From: Paraburkholderia kirstenboschensis
GTDB taxonomy: Bacteria; Pseudomonadota; Gammaproteobacteria; Burkholderiales; Burkholderiaceae
NCBI RefSeq assembly: GCF_904848585.1
Contig: NZ_CAJHCR010000005.1
Location: 372,001-436,000, forward strand
Direction: 5' to 3'
Length of the DNA stretch: 64,000 bases
Of the stretch, positions 53,859 to 62,837 are shown piece after piece. Below the pieces are notes generated by a model. The model ran no database searches, was not told the origin of the DNA, and worked only from the letters and a program-made list of their open reading frames with translations. The translations under genes and the position numbers were made by a program. Numbering within the stretch: the first letter of the stretch is position 1; each line of letters begins with the position of its first letter.

Positions 53859-54779
53859 CTAACAACCTGGCGCAAGCGTTTGAGCGCCCTCCTCGAAGAA
53901 CTGCGCCGTGTGATCGATAAACGCCCTCACCTTTGGGGGTAGCAGCGTGCGTCCCATGTAAGCCAGACGGACCTCGGCCGCCGAATCTGCGATCTCATAC
54001 TGCTCAAGCAGGCGGACCAGCCTCCCGGCCTTTATATCGTGCTCGACCAGCGTGATTGGAAGCAGAGCGACCCCGAATCCCTGGAGCACGATGTCGCGAT
54101 TAAAGATCGGGTTGTTCGATGTAATTTCGTAGTGGAGCGGGACCCCGACGTTTTCATGCTCTGTGCGGAAGGTGACGAATGGCTTGTGCATGGAAGGCGG
54201 GACAGTGACGAACACATGGTCTGCCAGGTCAGCCGGATGCCGAGGCCGAGCGCGCCTGCCCAGATAAGCCTCCGTGGTAACGATCACCAATGGCAGCCTA
54301 TGGAGAAGTCGCGTCACGGCCAGATCCGTCGCCAGCATGAAAGGCATAACGATACCGACGTCGTAACCATCCGCCGTCAGGTCAACTGGCCGCTCGGTTA
54401 ACGTGGCGTCTACGGTGATGTTCGGATGTTTAAGCTTGAACGATGCAACCAATGGTGCCAGCCATGTCAGTGCCGCGGACGTGTGCGCGACCAGCCTGAG
54501 GACGCCCGCAGGCAGTCGGCCATGACTTGCGGCATCGGCTTCCAGACAGTCGAGATCGTCCAGAATCCGTGTGCAGCCGTTATAAAAGCGCTCCGCCGCT
54601 TCAGTCAGCGAAAATTGCCGAGTGGAACGGTGAAAAAGGCGGGTGCCGAGGCGCTCTTCCAGCGACGCGATGGCCCGCGAAACGACCGACGGCGATAAGT
54701 TCATCATTTCGCCAGCACGCCTGAAATTTTTGACTTCTACAATGGCGCGAAATACGCGCAAGCTTTCGATATATTCCAT
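53859..54779 (-). CDS. LysR family transcriptional regulator
   Basis: 306 residues. The HTH is at about 3-62 (YIESLRVFRAIVEVKNFRRAGE, then SPSVVSRAIASLEE), followed by the effector domain (GVLRLVAHTSAALTWLAPLV) of the CrgA/DmlR-like group. No divergent target gene is near: the next gene on the left is convergent and the one on the right is on the same strand. Its target is therefore not evident. Confidence 0.87.
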   Translation of the reverse strand: MEYIESLRVFRAIVEVKNFRRAGEMMNLSPSVVSRAIASLEERLGTRLFHRSTRQFSLTEAAERFYNGCTRILDDLDCLEADAASHGRLPAGVLRLVAHTSAALTWLAPLVASFKLKHPNITVDATLTERPVDLTADGYDVGIVMPFMLATDLAVTRLLHRLPLVIVTTEAYLGRRARPRHPADLADHVFVTVPPSMHKPFVTFRTEHENVGVPLHYEITSNNPIFNRDIVLQGFGVALLPITLVEHDIKAGRLVRLLEQYEIADSAAEVRLAYMGRTLLPPKVRAFIDHTAQFFEEGAQTLAPGC

Positions 54780-54882
54780 GGTTTAGCGCTTTGCCCGCGC
54801 TCAGAACACTGTAAGCAGAAGAAACTAAACTGGATGCTTCCCGATACTAATACGGGTGAAAAACTGCTATCGGGATTAGCCT

Positions 54883-55833
54883 TCAATTGAAGCGCGGCCT
54901 ATAGATGCGGCACATACTTTTCGGAGCCTCTCGCGCAGGCGCCGATGATGGGGCGCTAGTAGGCGGCGAGTAACCCCACGGTCGAGTCATCGCGCGGACG
55001 CTTGAGAGCGTTGGCGCAGGTGAGCGCGACGGTGCTGCCGGCCGCCGCGGCCACGACCTCAGACCGCTTGCGAGACGCACAAAATCGTCCACGGCGGCGG
55101 AAGGACGGAGCGCATCCTGGATAGCGCGCGGCAGTTCGGCGGCCCGTGCAATGCAGGGGACGGCTCTGATGCAACCTGCATCGAGAATGGAGACGGCCAG
55201 ATAGTCGCGAGCGATTCCGCGGAGGTTCTCCAGAACCGCGTGAGCGTCGACTTCACTGTCGACCCGATTCATGACGATGCGGAACTGTGCAATTCCCTGC
55301 GTGAGACGCAGCCGTTTCATGCGAACGTACGTTTCTGCCACTGCGTTCGCTGTCATGGTTGTGACGAGCAGCACGTCGTGAGCTTGCAACGCGAGCGGTG
55401 AGAGCACGCTACCGTCGCTAAACGCAGCGTCGATCAGCACGACGTCCGGGGCGGCGGCGGGTGCCGCGTCATATGCTACGGCACCGTAGCGTTGTTCATT
55501 CGTATCGCCCGGGCCGGTGATGGCGACCGGCAATGGACCAGTTCCGACCGCCTGCACTCGCGGCAGCCTGCCATTCGGCAAGGAAGCGAACATGCCCGCT
55601 TCCTTGATGGCGCCGAGCAACGCGCTGGCCGATCCGTTGCCAGCGTATTCGTCCAGCACGAGGACGTCCATCCCTTGCCTGGCCAGCGCTATCGCGAGGT
55701 GGACGACGGCAGTCGTGCAGCCCACTGCTTGCGAGCTGCCTGTAACGGCAACCACGTGCGCAGCGCTTGCGGCCAGCATCTGGTGCAAACCGAGAGCCTG
55801 AACGGCGCCTAAATCCTTCACTGATTCCCCCAT
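54883..55833 (-). CDS. Orphan MinD/ParA-like protein resembling FlhG
   Basis: 316 residues from the ATG at 55833; a longer frame to 55920 has no support. The nucleotide-binding region reads VAVTGSSQAVGCTTAVVHLA, where the Walker A lysine of GKT is replaced by Cys. A Walker A'-like VLVLDEYAGNGSAS and Walker B-like DVVLIDAAFSDGS follow, then VRMKRLRLTQGIAQFRIVMNRV. The order matches FlhG, the ATPase that sets flagellar number, but no flagellar genes are near. The last 60 residues after RLASGLRSW are low-complexity and suggest a frameshift; another frame there reads STVALTCANALKRPRDDS. It may be a divergent paralogue or decaying gene. Confidence 0.6.
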   Translation of the reverse strand: MGESVKDLGAVQALGLHQMLAASAAHVVAVTGSSQAVGCTTAVVHLAIALARQGMDVLVLDEYAGNGSASALLGAIKEAGMFASLPNGRLPRVQAVGTGPLPVAITGPGDTNEQRYGAVAYDAAPAAAPDVVLIDAAFSDGSVLSPLALQAHDVLLVTTMTANAVAETYVRMKRLRLTQGIAQFRIVMNRVDSEVDAHAVLENLRGIARDYLAVSILDAGCIRAVPCIARAAELPRAIQDALRPSAAVDDFVRLASGLRSWPRRPAAPSRSPAPTLSSVRAMTRPWGYSPPTSAPSSAPAREAPKSMCRIYRPRFN

Positions 55834-56284
55834 GTGCAGACGTGGGCTCGCGCCACAACTAGCGCTGGCATGCCGCCGCGCCGTCAGCCGGCGCTCGACG
55901 AATAACCGATTCCGGCTCAATACACGAATTGTACGCGCTTAAGTCACTTTTGAGAATGAAATCGCAGATGATCTTCGTATCAGAAATGAGCAATGGAGCA
56001 TTGAAAAAGGGGTGCGAGCAACAGGGTCATACACTGTGGCGAGGCCAGTGATTCAGCACAGCGCGGCACAATGACAGCGCTGGCCACTGGCGGTAGTCTT
56101 GAGCGATGGCTCAATGCCTCGGCACATAGGTTCAAGCACGCATCGTCGCCGAAGCACGTCACTCTATATGTCGTTCACTAGACCAGCCTCTCCTGCCGTC
56201 GATGACACTAACGTCATGGTTGCGCACTTTGTCAATGTAGACGTTTGAATCTATACTTGGGCATGACCAGGATCGGATCTATCA
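55834..56284. other. Divergent intergenic region upstream of the intact TetR gene
   Basis: 451 bp. It contains the TetR operator and promoter at 56202-56257. The left part should hold the promoter of the FlhG-like gene; nothing else is recognisable. Confidence 0.45.
56202..56257 (+). promoter_or_regulatory. Promoter and palindrome of the intact TetR gene
   Basis: ATGAC-N6-GTCAT palindrome (56202-56217), 12 bases, TTGTCA (56229-56234), a 17-base spacer and TATACT (56252-56257), 27 bp before the start codon. The layout is duplicated at 49960. A short GTC-N6-GAC repeat overlaps the -35 box in both copies, so two operator half-sets are possible. Confidence 0.7.
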
Positions 56285-57037
56285 ATGCCTAACCCTTCAA
56301 ATCGCCGGACAGCAAAGCCCGCAGCCCCTGCCGCACCCTCCCCGGCTCCGGTCGCAGAAGAGCGCGAGCCACGCGGCGCGCGCCGCAAGCGCGAGACGCG
56401 CGCCCGACTGCTCGACGCCGCCCTCAGGCTCATGGCTGAGAAAGGAATGGAAGGCGTAGCGATCAACGAGATCACCGAGGCTGCCGACGTCGGCTTCGGT
56501 TCGTTCTACAACCACTTTGAATCGAAAGAAGACATTTACTCGACGCTTGTCGATAACGTCTTCAAGGACTTCGCGGACGTGCTGGACCGTGTTGCCAGTG
56601 GTCTTTCCGATCCGGCCGAGGTGGTTTCCGTCGCCGTGCGCCACACGGTGATGCGTGCCCGGCGCGACGCCGTATGGGGACGTTTCCTGATACGCGAAGG
56701 GTTCTCAGCGCGCGCGCTGAGCCGCGGTCTTGGTCAGCGGCTGCTGCGAGACATCGCCAACGGTATTGCGGCCAAGCGCTTCGTGCTCTCAGACCCGCTG
56801 ATGGGCTTCCTTTCAGTGGGGGGCACCGTGCTGTCCGTGATTGCCGCGGACCTGAATTTCGTCGCTCCCGGTGCGCCCGCGTCGGACGTACTCAAGGAAC
56901 TCGGGTTTAGTGGAGAGCACTTGCCCGAGCGTACAGCAGCCACGCTGTTGTACACACTCGGGATCAAGCGCGCAGAGGCGGAGAAGATTGCGGCGCGTCC
57001 GCTGCCTGCCGTCGACGAGAGGACTGAAGCCGTTTGA
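56285..57037 (+). CDS. TetR family transcriptional regulator (intact paralogue)
   Basis: 250 residues. A 38-residue Pro/Ala/Arg-rich N-terminal tail precedes the HTH at about 39-86 (RARLLDAALRLMAEKGMEG, then INEITEAADVGFGSFYNHF). The ligand domain follows. Its promoter carries a palindrome of the right size for self-repression. It is the full-length relative of the broken gene at 50040. Which genes it controls is not clear: the FlhG-like gene diverges from it, and the dioxygenase operon 7 kb away carries a similar palindrome upstream. Confidence 0.9.
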   Translation: MPNPSNRRTAKPAAPAAPSPAPVAEEREPRGARRKRETRARLLDAALRLMAEKGMEGVAINEITEAADVGFGSFYNHFESKEDIYSTLVDNVFKDFADVLDRVASGLSDPAEVVSVAVRHTVMRARRDAVWGRFLIREGFSARALSRGLGQRLLRDIANGIAAKRFVLSDPLMGFLSVGGTVLSVIAADLNFVAPGAPASDVLKELGFSGEHLPERTAATLLYTLGIKRAEAEKIAARPLPAVDERTEAV

Positions 57038-57128
57038 GCTCGAAGGCCCGGTCACATTAATTCCGTCGGTTTGGTCACCTGAAGTCAGCCGGCAGCGTGC
57101 CGGCCCGGGGAACAAGTACGGTCGACGG

Positions 57129-57461
57129 CTAGCGATAGAATTCATCGGCTAAAGCCTTGACACTAGCAATGAGTTCGCGGTCCTGGTCGTCGAGAGCTTC
57201 GCTGTGGAACTTCGAAAGTTCGTTAAGCGCTCGCGACACAGCTCTGACCGGATGAGACGCCGACGGCAAAAACGGCCACGCATGGAGCAGGTAGATGAGT
57301 GGCGTAATCTCGCGGCGTTCGCACCAGCGATCAAAGAGCACGATGCACACGTCATTGGCCTCGTCACGCAAGCAGGAATCGTCGTTCCCGCTGCTGTTGC
57401 AAGCCTCGGTCCCGGCGATCATGAATGTTCCCGCGTAGGTGCGGTGGCGGTTTCGTTCCAT
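57129..57461 (-). CDS. Small hypothetical protein after pqiC
   Basis: 110 residues starting MERNRHRTYAGTF, with GGAAGG three bases before the ATG. It has a compact, non-repetitive composition (DVCIVLFDRWCERREITPLIY, then KFHSEALDDQDRELIASVKALAD) and no signal peptide, so it is probably a cytoplasmic helical protein. No family is recognised. It lies 39 bp after pqiC on the same strand and is likely the last gene of that operon. Confidence 0.6.
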   Translation of the reverse strand: MERNRHRTYAGTFMIAGTEACNSSGNDDSCLRDEANDVCIVLFDRWCERREITPLIYLLHAWPFLPSASHPVRAVSRALNELSKFHSEALDDQDRELIASVKALADEFYR

Positions 57462-57500
57462 TTTCCTTCCGGTGCGCGGTGCGCCAATTCCGGCATCGGT

Positions 57501-58190
57501 TCAGCCCGCCAGAGCTGGGCATGACAACGCCGAATCTCCCGTACTGGCAGGCATGCGCGCCGGTGCAATCGTCGACACGAACGGCGACGCCGAAAATTCC
57601 CGGACGACTTCGCCAATTTGGGCGCCTATCCTTCTCACTGCGACTCGGTGGCCGTTGACGAGTGCATCGTAGCCGGCCGATACCGGCTCGCTGACTATGC
57701 TGCGGCAGGTCAATGTTCTTGAGTCGTTCGACTTGCTTACGCTCCAGGTTACGTCAATCAACGCGTGTGAGCCCGGCCACGATTCAAAACGCCGCACGTC
57801 GACGGAGACCTGGTACGTGCGAGCGTCCTCAGCGTGACCAGGCTGGTGCGTGTTGGGGCCGCCCACCTGTCGAGTCGCGGCTGCGAGCAGCGCATCGCGG
57901 ATCTCGTCTGCAAGCGGCGATGCCCAGCGCTCGTCCTCCAGAATCCTGACGCGCGCCGCATCGTCCTGTACGACGAACTGGCTCCTTGCCACTGAAACCG
58001 GCACCTTCACCACGCGCATGTCGATCCAGAAGGCAGGACTGACCGCGACGCTTTCACGCGTCGGTTCCCCGTCAGTGCCGAGGGTATAGAAGTGTGCCGG
58101 CGGAGAAGCACAGGCGCTCAGCGCGGCGAGACCCATGACGGTTGCAATACGGGCGACCGCGCGCCATGCGCGGGATTGGATGAGGTTCAC
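57501..58190 (-). CDS. pqiC: PqiC-type membrane-integrity lipoprotein
   Basis: 229 residues. Lipobox LSAC (Cys27) is followed by ASPPAHFYTLG, typical for PqiC and ABC-transport auxiliary lipoproteins (DUF330). It also has VAVSPAFWIDMRVVKVPV and RFESWPGSHALIDVTWSV. It is the outer membrane partner of PqiB. Its ATG overlaps the pqiB stop (ATGA). Confidence 0.88.
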   Translation of the reverse strand: MNLIQSRAWRAVARIATVMGLAALSACASPPAHFYTLGTDGEPTRESVAVSPAFWIDMRVVKVPVSVARSQFVVQDDAARVRILEDERWASPLADEIRDALLAAATRQVGGPNTHQPGHAEDARTYQVSVDVRRFESWPGSHALIDVTWSVSKSNDSRTLTCRSIVSEPVSAGYDALVNGHRVAVRRIGAQIGEVVREFSASPFVSTIAPARMPASTGDSALSCPALAG

Positions 58191-59782
58191 CGTTGATCTC
58201 CTTTCTTCCCGAACAGGAGCGCTTGGGGATGACGTTCCAGATAGTCGGCGAGCGCATTGAGGGATTGCAGGGTGCGCGTTAGTTCCTGCATCGCGTCCTG
58301 GACGTCCGACTGCATGGGCGCCGTCTGCCGGAGCGTCGTTTCGGCGGTACTGAAGGTTTTCTGCGCCGCTGCTAGCGTGTCGCGAGCTTGTGGAACGACC
58401 TCTGTGTCCATGTGACCGAACAGTTTGCTGGCGTTTTCAAGTGCGCCATTCAGGTTGGCTCCTATCTTGTCCAACGGCACCTGATTCAGCTTCCTCGCAA
58501 TATCGGCAATCTGCACCTGAAGTTCGTCAAGGGTGTTGGGCACGGTCGGCAGTTCAATAGGATTGCGATGTACATCGACACTCGCCCGAGGTGCTTTGGG
58601 GAACATGTCGAGCGCCACGAATAGCTGGCCTGTCAGCAGATTGCCGGTCCGCAACTGGCCGCGCATTCCTTCCATGACGAGGTGTTCCAGCAACTCGTGA
58701 CCACCCTGCGAGTTCGGAGCGGGTAGCGCTTCGTTGGAGCGCCGGCTCAGCCGGTCGGGATACAGCGCCAGCGATACCTTCATACTGAAACTCTTCTCTT
58801 TTTCGTTGTATTCGATACCGATGTCCGTCACCTGCCCCAGCGCGATGCCTCTGAGGTCGACAGGGGCGCCGACAGACAGGCCACGCAGCGACTGGTTGAA
58901 CCGCATCACGACATTGAGCGGGGCGCCGTCGGGCTCGCGCATCGCGTCCGACTCGTCCGATGCGAGTCGGAACACGGCCTTGTCCCCGGCCGGTTGTCCA
59001 ACGTCCTGACCCGGCGGCGACTGGAACGCCAGACCTCCGACAACCACCGTCGCCAGAGATTGTGTATTGAGCTTCAATCCGTTCGAATCCAGACGGAGGT
59101 CGACACCGCTTGCGTGCCACCACCGTGTATTGGTGCCGACATATTGGTCAAACGGGGCATTGACGAAAACATTGACGATAACGCCAGTGCCATGCGGATC
59201 GAGCGAGAAGCCGACCACCTGGCCCACCTTGACCCGGTGGTAGAAGATGGGTGCGCCGATATCGACGGAGCCCAAAGAGTCCCCTCTCAGCGTGTACTGA
59301 TGCCCCCGCTGCCCGGATGTGACAATAGGCGGACTCTCGAGGCCGACAAACGCGGCTTGCCTTTCCGAAGACTGCCCGACGTCCACACCGATATACGCGC
59401 CGGACAGCAGCGTACCGAGGCCCGAGATGCCGTTAGCGCCCACGCGCGGTCGAACCACCCAGAAGCGCGTGCCCCGGCTCGCGAATTTCTCGGCCTGTTT
59501 GGTCAGCTCGATCGTAACGATGACGTGCTGCAGATCTTTTGACAGCGCGACCGCCTGTATCGAACCGATCTCCACGTCCTTGTACTTGACCTTCGTTTTG
59601 CCCGCCTCCATGCCCTCAGCGTTACTGAATGTGACCGTCACTGTCGGTCCCTTGTCGGTGACGGATTTGACTACCAGCGCAACACCGATCAGCGCACAGA
59701 TGAGCGGCACTAACCAGATGAGGGAGGGAATCCAGCGTTTTCGCGGCTTTATGTCAGGTCTGGGTGGCGTGGGAAGATGCAT
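58187..59782 (-). CDS. pqiB: Intermembrane transport protein PqiB (MCE family)
   Basis: 531 residues. One N-terminal membrane helix (WIPSLIWLVPLICALIGVAL, about 16-38) is followed by three MCE/MlaD domains, of which the first has VTFSNAEGMEAGKTKVKYKD and the third VGAPVDLRGIALGQVTDIGI. A long C-terminal helix follows that forms the periplasmic needle. It carries lipids or other hydrophobic molecules between membranes together with PqiA and PqiC. The gene begins 65 bp after pqiA. Confidence 0.92.
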   Translation of the reverse strand: MHLPTPPRPDIKPRKRWIPSLIWLVPLICALIGVALVVKSVTDKGPTVTVTFSNAEGMEAGKTKVKYKDVEIGSIQAVALSKDLQHVIVTIELTKQAEKFASRGTRFWVVRPRVGANGISGLGTLLSGAYIGVDVGQSSERQAAFVGLESPPIVTSGQRGHQYTLRGDSLGSVDIGAPIFYHRVKVGQVVGFSLDPHGTGVIVNVFVNAPFDQYVGTNTRWWHASGVDLRLDSNGLKLNTQSLATVVVGGLAFQSPPGQDVGQPAGDKAVFRLASDESDAMREPDGAPLNVVMRFNQSLRGLSVGAPVDLRGIALGQVTDIGIEYNEKEKSFSMKVSLALYPDRLSRRSNEALPAPNSQGGHELLEHLVMEGMRGQLRTGNLLTGQLFVALDMFPKAPRASVDVHRNPIELPTVPNTLDELQVQIADIARKLNQVPLDKIGANLNGALENASKLFGHMDTEVVPQARDTLAAAQKTFSTAETTLRQTAPMQSDVQDAMQELTRTLQSLNALADYLERHPQALLFGKKGDQR

Positions 59783-59847
59783 CGCTCGGGAAGTGGTTCG
59801 AAAATATGGGGTTATTGAGGAGTGCGGACGCCGCTAGCGGCATTCGT

Positions 59848-61188
59848 TCATGGCCGTGAATCACGCGCTGGCCCGCAGCGGACGTTGTCCCAGATCAGCC
59901 GCGGATCGAACTGATGCGACGCGAGCATGGTGAGAATCACCACCGCGCCGAAGGCCAGCGCGCCCGGACCGGCAGTGACAACGGCAAACGAACCGAAATG
60001 CACCAGCGCTACCGTCAATGCGACAACGAAGACATCGAGCATCGACCACCGGCCAACGCACTCGACGAGCCGATGCAGCCTCGTCCGTTCGAGCGGTTGC
60101 CAGTCCGGACTGCGGTGGGCCGCGACGATCTGCAGCGTGAGAATCGCGAGTTTGAGCATCGGCACCACGACGCTGGCTATGAACACAACGACGGCGAGTG
60201 GCCAGTCGCCCGAAGTCCAGAAGTACGCCACACCGCCGAGGATCGTGTCGTCCTCCGAGTGGCCGAGGGACGACGCGTGCATGATAGGCAACAGATTCGC
60301 GGGTATGTAGGCGAGTGCCGCAGCAAGAACGAGGCTCGACGTGCGCGTCACGCTATCGGGATGGCGCGTGTGGAGCACCGATTCGCACCGGGAGCAGCGC
60401 TGGTCTGACGACCCCGCAATGTGCTTCTGCACCAGTCCACAGGTATGACACGCCACGAGCCCGGCGCGCCGCGCCGTCCTATGCACCGCCGGCGCGGGCT
60501 TCAGCCCGAAGAACCTCAGGCGTCGTGAGGCGCACCGGCGCTTCACCCTGGTCCAGCGGATCCCAGAAGGTTGTCGAAGCTTTATTTCGTCCCGCGTTGA
60601 CCACAGCATGCGCGGGTCGAAAGCGCCGAGATACGCCAACATCAACGTGAGTGCGCCGAATGCAAACAGTCCTGGCCCTGGGACCACCCGCGCCATGCTG
60701 ACCATTTTCACGATCGTGATGATCACGCCGAGCATGAACACTTCCACCATGCCCCATGGCCGGATGAACTGCACGACGCGAAGCATTCGATTGAAATGAC
60801 GTACTACCTTGCCAAGGCGCAGCGGAACAAGCACATAGAGAAGCGCGAGGAGTTCGATCAGCGGAAACAGGATCGCTGAGCACAACACCATCGTTGCGAC
60901 GATGCGCATGTGGCCCGTCCATAACGCCCACACCGCGCCGAGTAGCGTCGCCTCCGAGGTCATACCGTTGGTCTGCAGCTGTATGACCGGGAAAGCCTGC
61001 GCTATACAGAATGTGATCAAAGCTGCGACTGTTATCGCCCCAATCCGGTCGAGCGGCACGCTCGCTCCGTGCGCTCCTTTCAGGCTCGCACGGCAGCGCG
61101 AACACCTCGCAGCCTGCCCGCCCCGCAGCACAGGCTTGCGAAACAGCAGATCGCACTCGTGACAGGCGATCAGTTTCTTATATTCCAT
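59848..61188 (-). CDS. pqiA: Paraquat-inducible protein A (PqiA)
   Basis: 446 residues. Two copies of the PqiA unit each begin with a double CxxC zinc-ribbon: CHECDLLFRKP with CSRCRASL, and CHTCGLVQKH with CSRCESVL. Each is followed by four predicted membrane helices. The start MEYKKLIACHECD at 61188 fits the family; the frame to 61269 is rejected. PqiA is the inner membrane partner of PqiB in cell-envelope lipid transport. It leads a leftward operon pqiA-pqiB-pqiC plus the small unknown gene. Confidence 0.92.
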   Translation of the reverse strand: MEYKKLIACHECDLLFRKPVLRGGQAARCSRCRASLKGAHGASVPLDRIGAITVAALITFCIAQAFPVIQLQTNGMTSEATLLGAVWALWTGHMRIVATMVLCSAILFPLIELLALLYVLVPLRLGKVVRHFNRMLRVVQFIRPWGMVEVFMLGVIITIVKMVSMARVVPGPGLFAFGALTLMLAYLGAFDPRMLWSTRDEIKLRQPSGIRWTRVKRRCASRRLRFFGLKPAPAVHRTARRAGLVACHTCGLVQKHIAGSSDQRCSRCESVLHTRHPDSVTRTSSLVLAAALAYIPANLLPIMHASSLGHSEDDTILGGVAYFWTSGDWPLAVVVFIASVVVPMLKLAILTLQIVAAHRSPDWQPLERTRLHRLVECVGRWSMLDVFVVALTVALVHFGSFAVVTAGPGALAFGAVVILTMLASHQFDPRLIWDNVRCGPARDSRP

Positions 61189-61371
61189 ACAGGGAACTGG
61201 AGAACCTGAAGTTGTGGCGCGTTCGATGCACGTGAAGTCCGGCTTGACCTTTCCTGTGCGTCGACGCATTTTTATTTCGGATAGAAAACGACTGCTCCGA
61301 TACCCGGCGGTGCAGTCAAGGAAGAGCGGCCCGGCTGGCAGGCCGCCCTCCCCGGCTTCATCGACGCGCGA

Positions 61372-62835
61372 TCATTGCGCCGACGCTGTTTGCGGCTTGC
61401 CTGGCGGCAGTTCGCCCATCGCCTGGAACAGGGCAGCGGTATCGTTCATGCGCTGGCTTGCGGCGCGAACGGAACTGATCTGTGCACTGAGAAGCCGCTG
61501 CTCGCTGGCATGCTCCGCCGTTGACGGCAGCGAGCCCATGCGGCGGCGCGACGCGGTATCGTCGAACGCCGCCTGCGCGGCCTGTGCCGCTGCTTCAGTC
61601 GACGCAAGCGTCTGCGCGTCGTTATCCAGTGCGGCAAGCGAATTCGCGACATCATGGAAAGCCGACAGCACCGTCGACTTATAGTGAAAAGCCGCCGCAT
61701 CGTAAGCATTGATCGAGGCGCGGCGTTGCGCGAACAACGCGCCGCCATGGAAGATCGGCTGCGACAGGCTCGCGCCAATGGCCCAGAGTCCGCCCGCTCC
61801 CGAGAGCACCGTTGGCCAGCTAAAGCCACCGCGGCCCATCGAGCCTGTCAGTGACAAGCTCGGAAAGAGCTGCGCGGTGGCAGCGCCCACATCAGCGGCT
61901 GCGGCCTTCAGGGTGGCGTCGGCTGCCTGTACGTCGGGACGCGAACGCAGGAGATCTGACGGCACCGCGACGGGCACATGCTCCGGCAACGCCAGGCTCT
62001 CAAGTGCGGGAACGCTCGGGGCGTTATCCGGCGCGCGGCCGATCAGCACCGCGAGCGCGTTGATGGCAGACACGCGCTGCTGGCGCAAAGCCGGCAGTGT
62101 CGCCGCCTCCGAAGCAGCATCCTGCTTCGAAGCGAGCGCCTGCGCACGCGACACTGACCCGAGCGCGTACCGGTGCTGGTCCTCGTTCGCAGCATCCCTC
62201 GCCACGGCGACGAGCCGTTCGGTGAGCGCGATCTGACGATCGAGCCCCGCCACATTGATCGCCGTGCCGACGATGTTGGCGGCGAGCGCCCGCCGGGCCG
62301 CTTCCAGCTCATACGCCTGCACATTCACGCGAGCGGCGCTCGCCTTGTTTGTGTAACGCGTCTGGCCGAAGAAGTCGAACGTATAGTGCGCGACAAGCTG
62401 CCCGGCGAAAAAATTGTATTGCACCTGCTCCGGGCCAAGCCCCGGCACAACGGGCGAACGCGCGCGCTCCACTTGGGCGACACCATCCACTGACGGCAGT
62501 GTGGACTCGCCGACCTGCGCGCGCAGTTGCTCTTGCGCGGCCGCCAACGTACGCCGCGAGGCCGCAAGCGTCGGGCTGTTGCTCAAGCCTTCCTCGACGA
62601 GCGCATCGAGTGCGTCGGAGCGGTAGAGCCGCCACCATTGCGGAACGCCCGCCGCGCCGATATCGAACTGCTGTGCAACGCCCGCTGCAGCGACAGTCCC
62701 GGATGGCTGCCTTTGTGCGCCATAGTGCTCAGGTGAAGGAGTCACCGGCGGTTCGCCGCTGGGGCCGAACGAACAAGCCGTCAATGCGAGCGCCGCTGTC
62801 ACGGCAAAAATGGATGTTCTGTATACAAGACTCAT
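61372..62835 (-). CDS. RND efflux outer membrane lipoprotein, NodT family
   Basis: 487 residues. Lipobox LTAC (Cys21) in the signal peptide is followed by two outer-membrane-efflux repeats (LSNSPTLAASRRTLAAAQEQL and LRSRPDVQAADATLKAAAAD). It forms the exit duct of the RND pump encoded just upstream, whose stop codon is 2 bp away. The ATG at 62835 is used because it fits the signal peptide. It is a second, distinct NodT protein in this window besides the one at 18 kb. Confidence 0.9.
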   Translation of the reverse strand: MSLVYRTSIFAVTAALALTACSFGPSGEPPVTPSPEHYGAQRQPSGTVAAAGVAQQFDIGAAGVPQWWRLYRSDALDALVEEGLSNSPTLAASRRTLAAAQEQLRAQVGESTLPSVDGVAQVERARSPVVPGLGPEQVQYNFFAGQLVAHYTFDFFGQTRYTNKASAARVNVQAYELEAARRALAANIVGTAINVAGLDRQIALTERLVAVARDAANEDQHRYALGSVSRAQALASKQDAASEAATLPALRQQRVSAINALAVLIGRAPDNAPSVPALESLALPEHVPVAVPSDLLRSRPDVQAADATLKAAAADVGAATAQLFPSLSLTGSMGRGGFSWPTVLSGAGGLWAIGASLSQPIFHGGALFAQRRASINAYDAAAFHYKSTVLSAFHDVANSLAALDNDAQTLASTEAAAQAAQAAFDDTASRRRMGSLPSTAEHASEQRLLSAQISSVRAASQRMNDTAALFQAMGELPPGKPQTASAQ

Positions 62836-62837
62836 GC

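Noticed and set aside
53457..53942. 161-residue plus-strand frame after the MscS-type gene
   Set aside because: No ribosome site or domain, and it runs into the antisense of the LysR gene.
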